From assembly GCA_032207245.1 (NCBI GenBank), contig CM063502.1, forward strand, positions 49,606,404 to 49,670,403: a stretch of DNA of 64,000 bases, given 5' to 3'. The notes below the pieces were generated by a model. It did not search any database, was not told where the DNA came from, and worked only from the letters and a program-made list of their open reading frames with translations. Source of the stretch: Pardosa pseudoannulata (Eukaryota > Arthropoda > Arachnida > Araneae > Lycosidae). Positions 16,541 to 28,669 of the stretch are shown in pieces. Position 1 is the stretch's first letter, and each line of letters opens with the position of its first letter. The position numbers and the translations under genes were made by a program.

Positions 16541-19500
16541 GCAGTGTGATTCTCCCTCTTTGATAACAAGAGTCTCAAATCTTAAAACTGAGTAAATTTT
16601 ATTAAAAACTAATAGTAGTCTTAAATAATCGAAATATTTCAATTTTAAACTTAATATACAGTAATTAAAATAAAATTGTTTTAGCAATACTTTTTTACTG
16701 TGAGTTTTGGTATAAAAAGTGGATCCCGGAATTTTATTTCTTTGTCTTTATATCCATTACGTCTAAATAATGACCTCAATACAGGGTTGGGCAACTAAAT
16801 GCGATAAACGAACTAATAAATAGAAAAATTTAAACCAATTTGTTATCAACAATATTATACATGTATCTCCCTTTCGAACTAAAACATACAATCTCACCAA
16901 AATATACATAAGTAAATATATTTTATCAATACATATTAACCCAACAAAAAATATTTAAGTCACTGTGTTCTTAGATAATAAATATATTAAAACTCCAAAA
17001 TGAAAATATGGCACAATGCAGGCCATTTCTTGATATTGTTTTTAAGTTCTTTTAGATATCCAAAAAATAACTTTTGAAAGCATTGCTTCAAATTCTGTAC
17101 TTTTACTACTATTATTTAGATCTAACACTTTCTCCTAAAACAGTCTGCTATTGATCAAAAAGGAAAAGCAATAATCAGACTTTTTCCCGTATCTTTTATT
17201 TTAATAGAATCTCACCAATAAAACACTCTCAAAGTATCAGAAATGTTTTAAGACTGATGACTCTTTCTTAAAGAATTGCTTTTTAGAGCATTTTACTCTT
17301 TAAATTTTCTTTATGTTCTATGCATTATTCAAGATTTTATTCATTAAATATGGGGAATTTAAATGTTGTCAGTTCATATATTGTTTGACAGAATTAAATT
17401 AAGCACTTCAATTTCTTTGTATGACTTTTGACATATATTTTTTTTCTTTTGACTAAATATACCTATAAATATGTAATGCCAAAAATTTCCCCAAACTATT
17501 TGCTGTTTAAAAGTATGAATTATTTAATGCTCAACTTGTCGTTTATTTCGATCGTAAACATCAGTCTACCGAAAACCTAGCTCTCTCCATAAAGTTTCTA
17601 CTTCATATTTTGACATCTAAAATCCATATTTTTGATTCCATTGTCATTTGCTCCATGTACAAGGGAAATAAAATGATTGGTTAAACTACTGTCATATTTT
17701 TTCTGCCAAGGTTTGGTTTTTCAAAGTGGGCTAGACAAATTATCTAACACTAAATTACATTTTGTGTCTGGCCATTCGAATTTAGTGCTTAGGAACACCG
17801 ATTTTTAACGTGTCACAAGCAACTCACAGACTCAGTTGAGTAATAAATGACCTCTGTTATATTTGCTAATATTCTTTACTGCATTTGATGTTTTAAGACG
17901 TGTTCATTTTAATATACAATGACATGCACATTTCGGTATACGTTTAAACAAATCTTTTCGTTAAACTTAGTGTAATGTTAAATATCTGTAATGTATAGAA
18001 TTTTAAATTTATGAAATATTAAATGAGTAATTAAACAATATTTTTGTTCTGGAAAAAAGAAATAAAGTTAGTATGTACTTATTTTCAGTAAAACTCCGGA
18101 TTGGCAATGAAACAATTAGCACACGTACTAGAATGATGATTGAATGAAAAATTTAAAAAGAAATTTGTTTTTATATCTGAACCACAGTTTACTAAAAATT
18201 TTTTATGGTAGGAATTAATAAGTTTTAAAAATAGGTTTAAAAGTCACTTTTCGATTAAAAAACTCAACAATATAGGTTAAATATATAAAGAGTAAATAAA
18301 CTGTTGGAATAAAGAAAAAATGAAATAATATATCATATGGTGTTAAAGTAAACAATATACGTGTAAAAGTTGCATTACAGATAGTAATAATATACTTTTA
18401 ATTAGTTTTGCGTATATTCACTTTTATTGAACATACGTAAGGCAACCTCAAGCGAATACGCTAAACGGAAATTAATTTCCTAATGCTGCAATATATTTTA
18501 TTGAAATAAATAACATCAGAGAAATATAACTCTCTGTCAACGAAATTCGAAATTTCGGTCAGTATTTAGAAGTGAAACGATTGCAGTTATTGTACGACTT
18601 CAGGCTATTTTAACCTCGAGGATTTTTAGTGAACTATGGATATTATCGATAATCATAGTTTACTTCAACTTCCTAGTAATTTGTCCTCGTTGGTTAAATA
18701 AAAAAATAAGCTTATTTATTCTTTATAAACTTCAGCAAAATTTCTTCATCTCTTGACGTTCATCCAATGGATCTCCTTTCATAGGGAGATCTGTGGAAAT
18801 TAATTGGGGGATACGCTGACAAAGAAGGCCTGTTATAATATTACTATTTTTTTTCAACGACCTTCCCTTATCTAGAATTATATTCTATCAGAGAGTCACA
18901 GCCAAAATAACTGGGATTTGTTTTGGAAGCCCATGAAAGTTACAGAATTTTTAAATACCTCAAATAGGTGTCAATCGGGATAACAGTATTGCTATTTAAA
19001 ATTTAATCTGATACATAAAGCTTTATGTACAGTTGTATGGATTTATTAAAATAGAGGTGAAAGCTAATATTTTGCTGCTGAATTGTACCGAAATCCTACA
19101 GTTCGATGTATATTTGTAAGGGTTTCACTGTTAATGGCAGTCTAAATAACCCATATTTCACTAAAACTAAACTACAATTATTAAAAAGATAAATCAGAAT
19201 TTAATCGTAGACAAAGTGGGGGACATGCTAATTCGGTGAGATTTTTGAGCAGCCCTCATAAAAAACTAGCTTTTGTATTAACTAATAATTAATAACAGAT
19301 ATCTTTTGTATCTTCGAAGTCTTCAACTATTTGAAAATTAATACAATGTATTATTACAATGCTTTTTATAACTTGATACAATTATTTTTCTGTTTTTCTT
19401 TATAATATAATAAACTTGTTTAAAAACACATTTACTTTATAATTTTTTAAAGTGGTATTTATGTATAGGTTTTTTAAATATAATATTAGAACTATTCCTA

Positions 19501-22332
19501 TAGCTAACTATTACCCTTATGTAAATATAAAAAAGTTTTAAACAGCAAATGTTTATGTTAAATAATAAAAAAGAAAGACTTAATATGTTTTTGTATTATT
19601 TCCATACAACGATAAATTGATAAAACTATAAATTTCTACAAATTGATAAAAATATAAAAAACTATAATAATTTCAGAGTTTGCATTTTAGATATATCAAA
19701 TTATGTAGCTTCCTTTATATCTGCTCAATTTATTCGCAGCTTCCAAGATTAAAATGGTGCCCTGCAGATATTTTAGCAGTATATCTGTATTACTGTTACT
19801 AAATAGCGTGGCAGATTCTGCGTTATGACGATGTCTCTTTAGGCAAAGTGCTAAGAACACTCCATTCATATTAAATGTGATAATGCTCAGCGACAACGGT
19901 AAATTTCAATCACACCTTATCAAATAAAGTTTAATTATTTGACATATATAAAGTATGACTCTGCTTCATTTTAAAACTAGTCTTTATATCAGTATGAAAA
20001 TTGATAAACATTTAACTTATTTTTGGACTAGTTATATGATGTCAATTATCTAGTTTTTGTGTGAACTATATAAGATAACAGTAACAGAATTAGGGTGTTG
20101 GAAGTTTATGCTTGACGTTAGATTTAACGCAATAAGTCCTTTGCAAACTAATTAAACTTTTAAACTAGTTTTATGGATGTGAATTTGATTAGTTAGAGAA
20201 TCTAAGCAGTGGAAGATTACTGGATGAAAAATGATGTATATTAAATCAAATTTGCGCCATTTTTAAATTGCTTACATTAACTCATATAGTATCACACTCT
20301 TTGAGATTAAGAAATTAAAATTTCATCAAGCAGAAATTTATGCTAATGAGTATTAGTTTTCCTAAAATTGCTATTACAATGTTTCTTATTCTTTTATATC
20401 CCACGTATGTTCAGGTTTATTCCATATTCACGTAAAATCTGACTGCTGTATAATCGTATCACTTTATTCTAAATTATTACTTCTTTATATCAGTGTAGAA
20501 TTTTGGGTTATTACATTAAAGTATATTTTATAATTGATCTCTATCAAGAATTTCATAGAATTATAACAATATTCGTAATAAGTTCATATTCGATTTAAAT
20601 TATTTAATTTCTTGTACTTCAGAAAAAATTCCTCTATCTGATTTCAAGTAACCATGTTTAAAGCCATTCATTTCTCAAATGTTTTTTGAATTCCTAAGCA
20701 ATTTTAATTCTGATTGGAATTTAATTCGAAATTTTGGCATCCAAGGGAATAATTGTATCGTTCCTGCATTATAAGCATTTTATTTTCAATTCAAAAAGAT
20801 GACAAATTCATTCTTTTTACCGAGATTAAGTGAAGAATCTAAAATAAATCAGTAATTTGGGCAAGGGAATACGAAAAACGGGAGTAGAACTTGTTTGAAG
20901 TATTAAATCAAGATGTTCCCTTCAACGCAGTTTTCATTCACATATAACACTCTGTTATCCCTCTGTCTTACTTTTTATAAGAACTTTTTTGGTGGATAAA
21001 ATAAGTATCTCATATGGGTATGCATACAGATTTTTTAACCAAACACATACAATTGTATTTTTCATTACGTCCGTAAAATGACTATAGATTTTAACCTGAC
21101 ACTAGTCGAATCTATATTGGGATAGCTATATTGCTCTGTATAGGTGATCTTGTCGGGGATATAGCAGTTGTTTGACAACTGAAAGGAAAAACATATTTTT
21201 ATACAGATATCTAAAGTTATTTTCAAAGAAGCCATTACAACAAAGTTTATATTGAATATATATATATTTAACTAGACATATATATTGAATTTTTAAAAAG
21301 GTTTCAAAAGAGATTTCCGCGGAAACCAAAAATGTGGTTAGCTAACTATCAAACGTAACTACTCGAGCCACTGCCGAAAAGATTTTTTTAAGGTAAAATA
21401 AAACAAAATGCTCAAATAAATTATGAATATCTTGTAACTGTACTGGATAAGAGAAGAAACGTTGACATCAGCTAGCTCCCCATCGTAACTTTAAAAGATG
21501 TGTTCGCGTCATTTAAGATAAAACAATCTGGAGATCAACCAATGCTATTGTATTCCTAGGATTATTTTAAAACTTACATTACACTTCCTATTCCACTAAT
21601 TTAGTACATTTCTATCAAAAGTCCATAACTTAAATGTAAAATGTTTATCATTATATTCGTATTTTAACCATAAATAATTAGGCATTAACGTGTTAAGTAA
21701 ATTAATAAATTTAGCACAGTAATTTGGACTTTAGTGAAATCAGATTCTATGACGAAATATTTATGAAATACATGAAATCCAAACAAGTTTTTGCTTCTGT
21801 AATTACTTTACACATGAAATTCCAGAATATGTCAGTGATGCATCATATATGAATACTGAAATGTATTTCCATTTTTCACGAGTAAGAAGAAAAGGTTCGT
21901 GAAAATATTAGGGGATTTTCATACCAAAATATTCCTCCGAAAATATACATATGAATATCATATACCCAAAATAAACAATGATATCGAACATATATATTTA
22001 TCGAACAAATGTGTCATCTAAAAACACAATACATTTCATTTTGTCTGACAAGAAGAGAATATGCAAATACTAGATTTCTCTAAACAAATATCAATAGGAG
22101 TTTTAGCAAGTAGAATTTTCAGAAGGAAATATTTTTATGTACTTTATTTACTTTCATATTGTTGCCTTACTTTCTTGTTAAAAGTAATAAAATACTTTAA
22201 TGTTTTAAAGATTTTTTTGCATTACTTGAGAGGTAGATTATGCACATTAAATAACATATGGCAGATACGATAAATGTTGCAAAAACTAATATTCATCCCA
22301 TTTTCTTATTTTATAGGCATACATATTGTGTG

Positions 22333-22336
<4 letters not shown>
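16541..22336. other. AT-rich non-coding DNA with small palindromes
   Basis: I found no supported gene. Two small inverted repeats stand out. One is around 18632-18660 (AACTATG … CATAGTT enclosing ATTATCGATAAT). The other is at 18769-18793 (GATCTCC-type arms). A minus-strand frame at 19696-19896 has less AT-biased codons and a possible upstream acceptor (GTGTTCTTAG), but no recognisable domain. A fragment near 19245-19270 (AGCCCTCATAAAAAAC) only resembles a SINE tail and is too short to call. Confidence 0.5.
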
Positions 22337-22382
<46 letters not shown>

Positions 22383-22398
22383 TACATACATACATACA
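22337..22398. repeat. (TA)21 microsatellite with (CATA)n flank
   Basis: A TA dinucleotide run of about 42 bp (22337-22378) is followed after a few bases by three to four CATA units. It lies immediately beside the foldback element that starts near 22402. Confidence 0.92.
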
Positions 22399-22401
22399 GT
22401 A

Positions 22402-22509
22402 AAAACTCATTTATAAGAGACTTACTTATAAGAAATAATTGCGATTTTCGTATGAGGGACTAAATAGTCCCCCATACGAATGAATATTCGATCTCTTAAC
22501 ATAAGTTTT
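22402..22509. mobile_element. small foldback / MITE-like element
   Basis: The ends are imperfect inverted repeats: AAAACTCATTTATAAGAGA at 22402-22420, and the complement of AAAACTTATGTTAAGAGA at 22492-22509. The centre is a strong hairpin at 22447-22480, with 15-nt arms (one A-C mismatch) and an AAAT loop. The whole ~108 bp can fold back on itself. The left edge is preceded by CAGT. CAGT is also how many pogo-type ends begin, but the match is weak. There is no coding capacity and no convincing target duplication, because the left flank is a microsatellite. Confidence 0.6.
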
Positions 22510-23249
22510 ATTCAGTTATACGCAGGAATCTGAAATATTTCGCAAATAATTTCTCTTCTTTCTAGAGAAATTAAGGAGTTTTAAGGAGTGGTAACATTTT
22601 AAAACGAGCCTGTTAAGAGCTTCTCCAACGTTTTCTTTTTTCTCAGTTCATATCTCCGCCTCCTCTTAAAGTGTATTCTTTTACGAGGACTGAACCAAGC
22701 AGCACCAAGAAATATTGGATACAAAATGGTTTCCTTGTAAAAGGCACTATTCTTCTGCTGTCAAAAAAAGTGAACGGATCGATGGGTCAAAGTTGCTCAA
22801 CAAGTCAATAGACTTCCGTGGAATGGGTTCAAAAATTTTAAATTAATCCATTGGAAATGAATATTGATAATACCTCCCCCATAATCAGTGGGGATCAAAT
22901 ATTCTTTGTTCTTTTCACGTTAGGAATCAACTAAAACCTACTATTAAAGATGACTTTTGCCATTTCTTGCCATTCAAAAAATGGAATGTGATTGCAAAAG
23001 GCAATGTACCACCCTACAACTCAACAGCCGAAATATTGCGTTCAACGCATAAACTTTTATAACCTTGTCAACTCAATATTTCTGATTTCCAAGTATGTAA
23101 AAGCACAAGCCCAAGATTAAAGAAAAAATATTCTGGAATGCTCTTAAGTTATCTCTATGCTTAACGTAACATTATACATTCATTACGAGGAAATAAATTA
23201 ATTTGGAATTTGATAACGGATCATAGAAAAGTTTTGACATTACTCGCTT

Positions 23250-23250
<1 letters not shown>
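22510..23250. other. moderately GC-enriched stretch, unassigned
   Basis: Composition from about 22590 to 23060 is less AT-rich than the neighbours. One plus-strand frame is open for about 47 codons from 22602. No motif, domain or terminal repeat could be recognised. It may be an old transposon interior. Confidence 0.35.

Positions 23251-23338
<88 letters not shown>
23251..23338. repeat. compound (CA)17(TA)27 microsatellite
   Basis: A CA run (23251-23284) passes directly into a TA run (23285-23338). The two overlapping minus-strand open frames across it, coding for alternating Ile-Tyr and Cys-Val, are artefacts of the repeat. Confidence 0.96.
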
Positions 23339-23343
<5 letters not shown>

Positions 23344-26300
23344 TTTAAGGGTATATTTAGGGAAAAATAGTTCATAGTTTGGAATGGAAAAGTTAACAAT
23401 TGCTGAGAATAAGGAGTCGTTAATTATCAGTCTTAGACCAGGTTTCATTTTTATGCCATAAATATATAATCATAGAGAACGGTACATATCAAGTTGCAGA
23501 AATAATCAGGAACATTCAACTACCTTCTGAAACAGAACAAACTGTACCATAACGATAACGAAAATGTTATTTTATTTAGCTGTTAGTAACTAAACGTAGA
23601 GAAAGAAATGGTGTATTAAATGCTAAAAGAACGAAAAACTTGTGTTCCTAATGATAAAATAAGACTTATGATGCAATCTCCCAAATACTGATCGTCACAG
23701 GTTTTGTCAGAGAATAAGTACAAACAGCGTGTGTGAAAATCTAAGACATGCAGATTTAACAGTTTCGTCTCTTTGAGAAAGTTCACTTGCTCTGGACAAT
23801 GTGGTAACTGGTGTTAATTAGAAGGAATAGCAGTTAAAATAAGGTAGATGAGGAAGGAATATTTTAATGTGTCACATGAATCTAAAGGTTACTAATTAAA
23901 ATACAAATGGTATCTAATTTATATTTTAATAATTCCATTATATAAATCTATATCTTTACTATACATACATTTACGCAAAATAAAGTATATATTTTATCTA
24001 TAACGATTTTACATGTAAATAATTTTTGCTAAATTATACCTTTTTTTTTACTCTTTTAATAATCTTATTCTTATACAAAAACACGAGAAAGCTTCCTGAA
24101 TACTACAAAGAAATAAATTTCGACTACCTTCATGCAAGACTTTTTTAGATTTATTCCCGAACATGTTTCATTCTGAAAGAGAATGTGATGCAACGACTTT
24201 TGTGTGAAAATGGTTGGAAGCTTTACTGCAGTTTTTGTCGCGTCACCAGTAAAATTTTATAAAGCATCACGTTAAGCGATATTTCATGAAATCTAGTTCG
24301 TGTCAAAAGAAAAGAAATGTGTATTGGAGTATACATCTGTTGGAACTGAACCAAAACATATTACTAATATCTGACAATTTTATTTAGTCTTCTTGAACAT
24401 AAAGTGTTCTAATCGTAAATTTTAGAAAATACGAATTCTGTGTAAAAAAGGGTTTTATATTTTATGGGTTTACATAAAAATTACAGCTAAAAGTTTAGCA
24501 CCATTCCTTCATCTAAATGCATTATTACAAATTGAGAATAATTCGCAAAATGGTGGGAGTGCATCATATTATTTAACTCAAAATCTAGTATCACTTTTTA
24601 TACCTTTATTAGTATAAAAACTGCCGTTTATATCAGAAAGCCATTTTTGAGTTTTTAAGTTAATTATACTACAAGAAATATTTTTTTTCTAACAAAGTTG
24701 ATAAAAAGTCAAATGTTTTAACATAGTTAAATGATCGTTGATATAATAATGAGAAGAATGAATTGTTTAGAAATTAAAACATATATTTTGTCAGTATCAT
24801 ATCTTATTCTTGATGTAACAACCAGGATCATTACTTTGTTATATCCAATTGAATAGCTTTGTTATACGAATGGTACATTAATTCTGTTTTAACAGAATTT
24901 CTAATAGTAATTGAATGTTTATTATATTATTGTTTGTATTATCTACTAACACCCTATTTATGGTTTATCAACTAAAACCCTAAATAGCTTACATGTCCTT
25001 TTAGACATGTTCTTGTCGATTTCACCTTTGTCTAATCCACATCCATATCCAACTACACTGGTTATTCCTAATGTCTAGTAGAGATCGATAAGAACCTACG
25101 TGTTATTAAAGAAGTCATTCTTTGTTTTATCTTATCAGTAATGCAATAATGAATCACATACCCCTTTAGAGGTTTCTTTTAAAGTGTTTTATTTTCTCAA
25201 CTTATAGTCCTTGTAAGATGCTTTCATATAGTATAAATTCCTTTTTTTAATCACTAAACATTATTATCTTCCCTTTTTCAATTTAATCGATGCTATTAGT
25301 TTTTCCCTTTATAATTTGTCTTTATTGTCATTTGGGAAAATACCAATTATAAGAAAGAATTAATTTTTTCCGGCCAGGACCTTTTTTCTAATCACCTTGT
25401 ATGGATTTAATGAAAAAATTACAACATACATTTTAAGTTTAATAGTAGTTTAAAAAATTATGTAGTTGATTTTTCTGTGTTAGATATTCACGGTGTAATC
25501 CAAGCATAAAATTTTACCCTAACGGACTTATACACATTGAAGTTCTATAAATGGAATTGAAAAATGTGTTTTCTAAATTCTTTGATTTTACTAAATCAAG
25601 ATAATATAAATGAATTCCTTATATCCATCAATGTAAAATAATTATCCACACTCAAACACCGCATATAAACACATAGATGAATAGATAATTCAATATACAA
25701 AGGATTTTACCTATTTATTTTTAGCAAATTTTAATTTTATCTTTCAGAAATATTAAATATAAAGGTCAATAATAAACTATCAGAATTTTAAATATAACAG
25801 CTCTGACTAGTGGTCATAAATATGAACAAAATCATTTTAAATGGATTAAAATATTTTGAGGTATATTGCTTTCAAAGAATTTTTATATTTAAATAAAGTA
25901 TTCATTTTGATACATTGTACTTGGATATAACGGAATGTACATGGTAAATAAAATTTTAAGTTTTATTACAATCAAACTATATTACTACATAAAATACAAT
26001 TTATAATTTTTACTGTGCATGTATTTTTAGCGATATTCATCATATTAGATTTTTTTTACATTGCATACCAAGTCTCATCCACTCGATCTTGACTAACACT
26101 TATACGCTGTCAGGTATCCCATGATTCAAAATTATTAAAGTATCATAAAATAATCATTACTCCTTATCGTTTCCGATATCTTTCTTGACATAAATCTCCA
26201 AGCACCAACGTCAATATTATATATCGATTAGACATTACTAATAAAAAATCAAAAGGATAGTTTCTGAATACTTAGTATGCTATCTGAAATAAATATAGAA

Positions 26301-28582
26301 ATTTCTCATTGTGGTAGTCATTTAGGTATAAAGAGCTGAGATAGAACGGTGTGGGCAGATTTTCGTCTGTTACCTCTTCAGGAGATTTCCCTGTGGAATA
26401 GAAAGTTGCGATCGTGACGTGGCATATTTTCCCTTTTCCCCCCATTACATTCACTTTATCACGAAAATAAATTTACCGGCCTTCCAAAACACGTTTCACC
26501 TTTTTTTAAATAGAGAGGGAGACGTGTCATGGGTTCAAAATCTGTTGAATATTCAAGCATAAAATTATCCCGACGTGAGTAAATTAATGCCCCAAAATTT
26601 TAATTAAACGAATTGTTTAAAACATATCTTTCATCATTTCACTGGGGTAACATTAATTATTTTTTATGTTTCAATTATTCTGTACGAATAATTATTCTAG
26701 GTATGTCTGCATTATCGCAGTCAACATTCTGAGCACATATTTCTTCATTTCTTTCGATTATAATTTATGTTGCAATATTTAAAACAGATATTTGTCTTAT
26801 GGGACCTGCAAGGATGCATAATACCTCGTAAATAAATTAATCTAAGAAAAATTCTTCTAATAATTCTTTGTAATAATATGCAGGATTATTGATGAACACA
26901 TAGTGCGCAGTCTTAGTTCCTGAATAAGAATACATTGTTGGCATAGATGTTTGTAGTTATAAGGAATTGAATTTAGAAAAAATGATTCTCCTAGCTACTA
27001 AACAACAAATATGTTATAGTAAATGTGAATTTGTTCATATTAAAAGCATAAATGAATACAAAACATTTTATGCAAATTTTGCATAAAATGCACGTAATTA
27101 AAGAAAATTTATTATTTTATTCCTCCTTTACGGTACGAGTCCATACATTTGAATTTCATTTTTGCCATAAATTTCGTAGACATTCTGAACTGATTCGGCT
27201 TACGATCTCGGTAACTTTTTCGTTGAAAAAAAATTACCACCTAAACTAACAAAATCTTTTTTATGGTTTATTTATTATCTGTATTTGTGACCTACCTAAG
27301 AATATATATTAACGATAGAACATGTTTAAAGAACTCTGCATGTCACTGTGAGGGAATAAATTTTCTAATTCGCAATTTATTGAAGCACAAAGGTAATTTA
27401 GAGCATTTTTTCACAGTAGTGATTATAAACAAATATTCGCCTGTATTTTATATTTATGTGTTTAAATTTTTATAACAGTTAACCATTTCATGGACCATCT
27501 ATTTATCAAATCTTTACTTTTTTGACATAATACTAGACTGTTATTTTTTTGCTGTAAAATTTAAGGCTAAACTCCGAGTCAGGGAGTTAATTCTAGTTTT
27601 TTCTTAATTTTACCTAAATATGTTTCTTAATGAAAGAACAAACAGGAAAGCTTAATGTATTTTAGATTACAAGAGAAAAGATAACATCTAAGTAGTAAAT
27701 AGATTACTCTGGAGCTAACTGTAACGATCTCCGAGGGAAAAAAAACTGCAGAGCTTGAAAAGAGATATACTTCTGAAACCATTTTAGAAAGGATCGTGTT
27801 TAATATTGTTTATAACTAATAACGAGTTGTTAATAATGAAATTCCTCTCTGTTCAAAGTGTTATTTTCACCTGTAAACAACGTAAACAGCACGGAGCAAG
27901 TAATATTTTTAAATAAATTTCCTGGATGTCATATGCAATTAGCAGTTAACTCGATAATTAGCAAGGAATATTAGAGTATCGGCGATAATCAAAACTCTAC
28001 TCAATTTCAGATTCTAATTTTTTTAAATTTAATGATTGTTAAGGGTTAAACTTTCAGAATAAATTTTTATGCATAGATGTATTGCAGTTAAAGTATCAAA
28101 CGTTATTTGAAGGTTTATATAAAAATCACGAGAGAACTCGTAAAATCTTGTTAATAGACTACAACAACGATAATTGTAATGATATCGGGGAGAAATACTA
28201 ATGTCCTTGAAGAAATAATGCATTTTTGAATTTATTTCGGAAAAGAACAATATTAATAAATGTTGTTTATAACCATTATTTTCACTGAAATACCCCCAGT
28301 TTCAAAGCAGCTGCACAAGCCAGAAGCGATACGAAAATTGTTAAATTTTGAAACGAATTTAATGGAGGCTGTACAAAATTAGCAATTAGTCCTATAATTA
28401 CCACTGAATGAGTTTCATATTTCAGTTTTTTAAAGATAATGTTAATAAGTTTCTAAATATTCAGAATAAATGCTTTTAGTGTCTATATACATAGATTGTA
28501 GTTGAAAATACCATAGGAGTTTTAAGATTTAGATGCAAATAAAGATATACATGCATATCGAATATGCAAAAAACATCTACTT
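23339..28582. other. AT-rich non-coding DNA, no gene seen
   Basis: I found no supported gene. A perfect small hairpin lies at 27064-27090 (13-bp arms, CATTTTATGCAAA and its complement, 1-nt loop). Another lies at 24991-25010. A GC-enriched patch at about 26330-26560 holds a 60-codon minus-strand frame (26272-26454) without a recognised domain. Confidence 0.5.
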
Positions 28583-28669
28583 CCATTGTGATTGATTTAG
28601 CCCTCGTGTTGCAAAAAGTAGACCGTAGCACTCCAAACAAACCAAACCAAACCAACCATTGTGATTGAT
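28583..28669 (+). mobile_element. 5'-truncated SINE with perfect 14-bp target duplication
   Basis: The 59-bp insert (28597-28655) begins in the body at TTAGCCCTCGTG. It continues through GCAAAAAGTAGACCGTAGCA and CTCCAAAC, and ends in repeated ACCAA units. It is flanked by identical CCATTGTGATTGAT at 28583-28596 and 28656-28669. Direct 14-bp duplications, 5' truncation and a simple-repeat tail are what target-primed reverse transcription by a LINE enzyme leaves behind. The minus-strand frame across this site is a shadow. This copy defines the family's exact 3' end. Confidence 0.95.

Noticed and set aside
16782..16800. CAGGGTTGGGCAAC, similar to many hAT transposon ends
   Set aside because: A single 14-bp match with no partner terminus, no target duplication and no transposase nearby.
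19245..19275. AGCCCTCATAAAAAACTAG resembling the SINE body
   Set aside because: Only about 12 bases match and no other family block is adjacent.
19696..19896. 66-codon minus-strand frame with a possible acceptor
   Set aside because: Composition is somewhat coding-like but there is no known motif, and the acceptor is weak. Kept only as a note.
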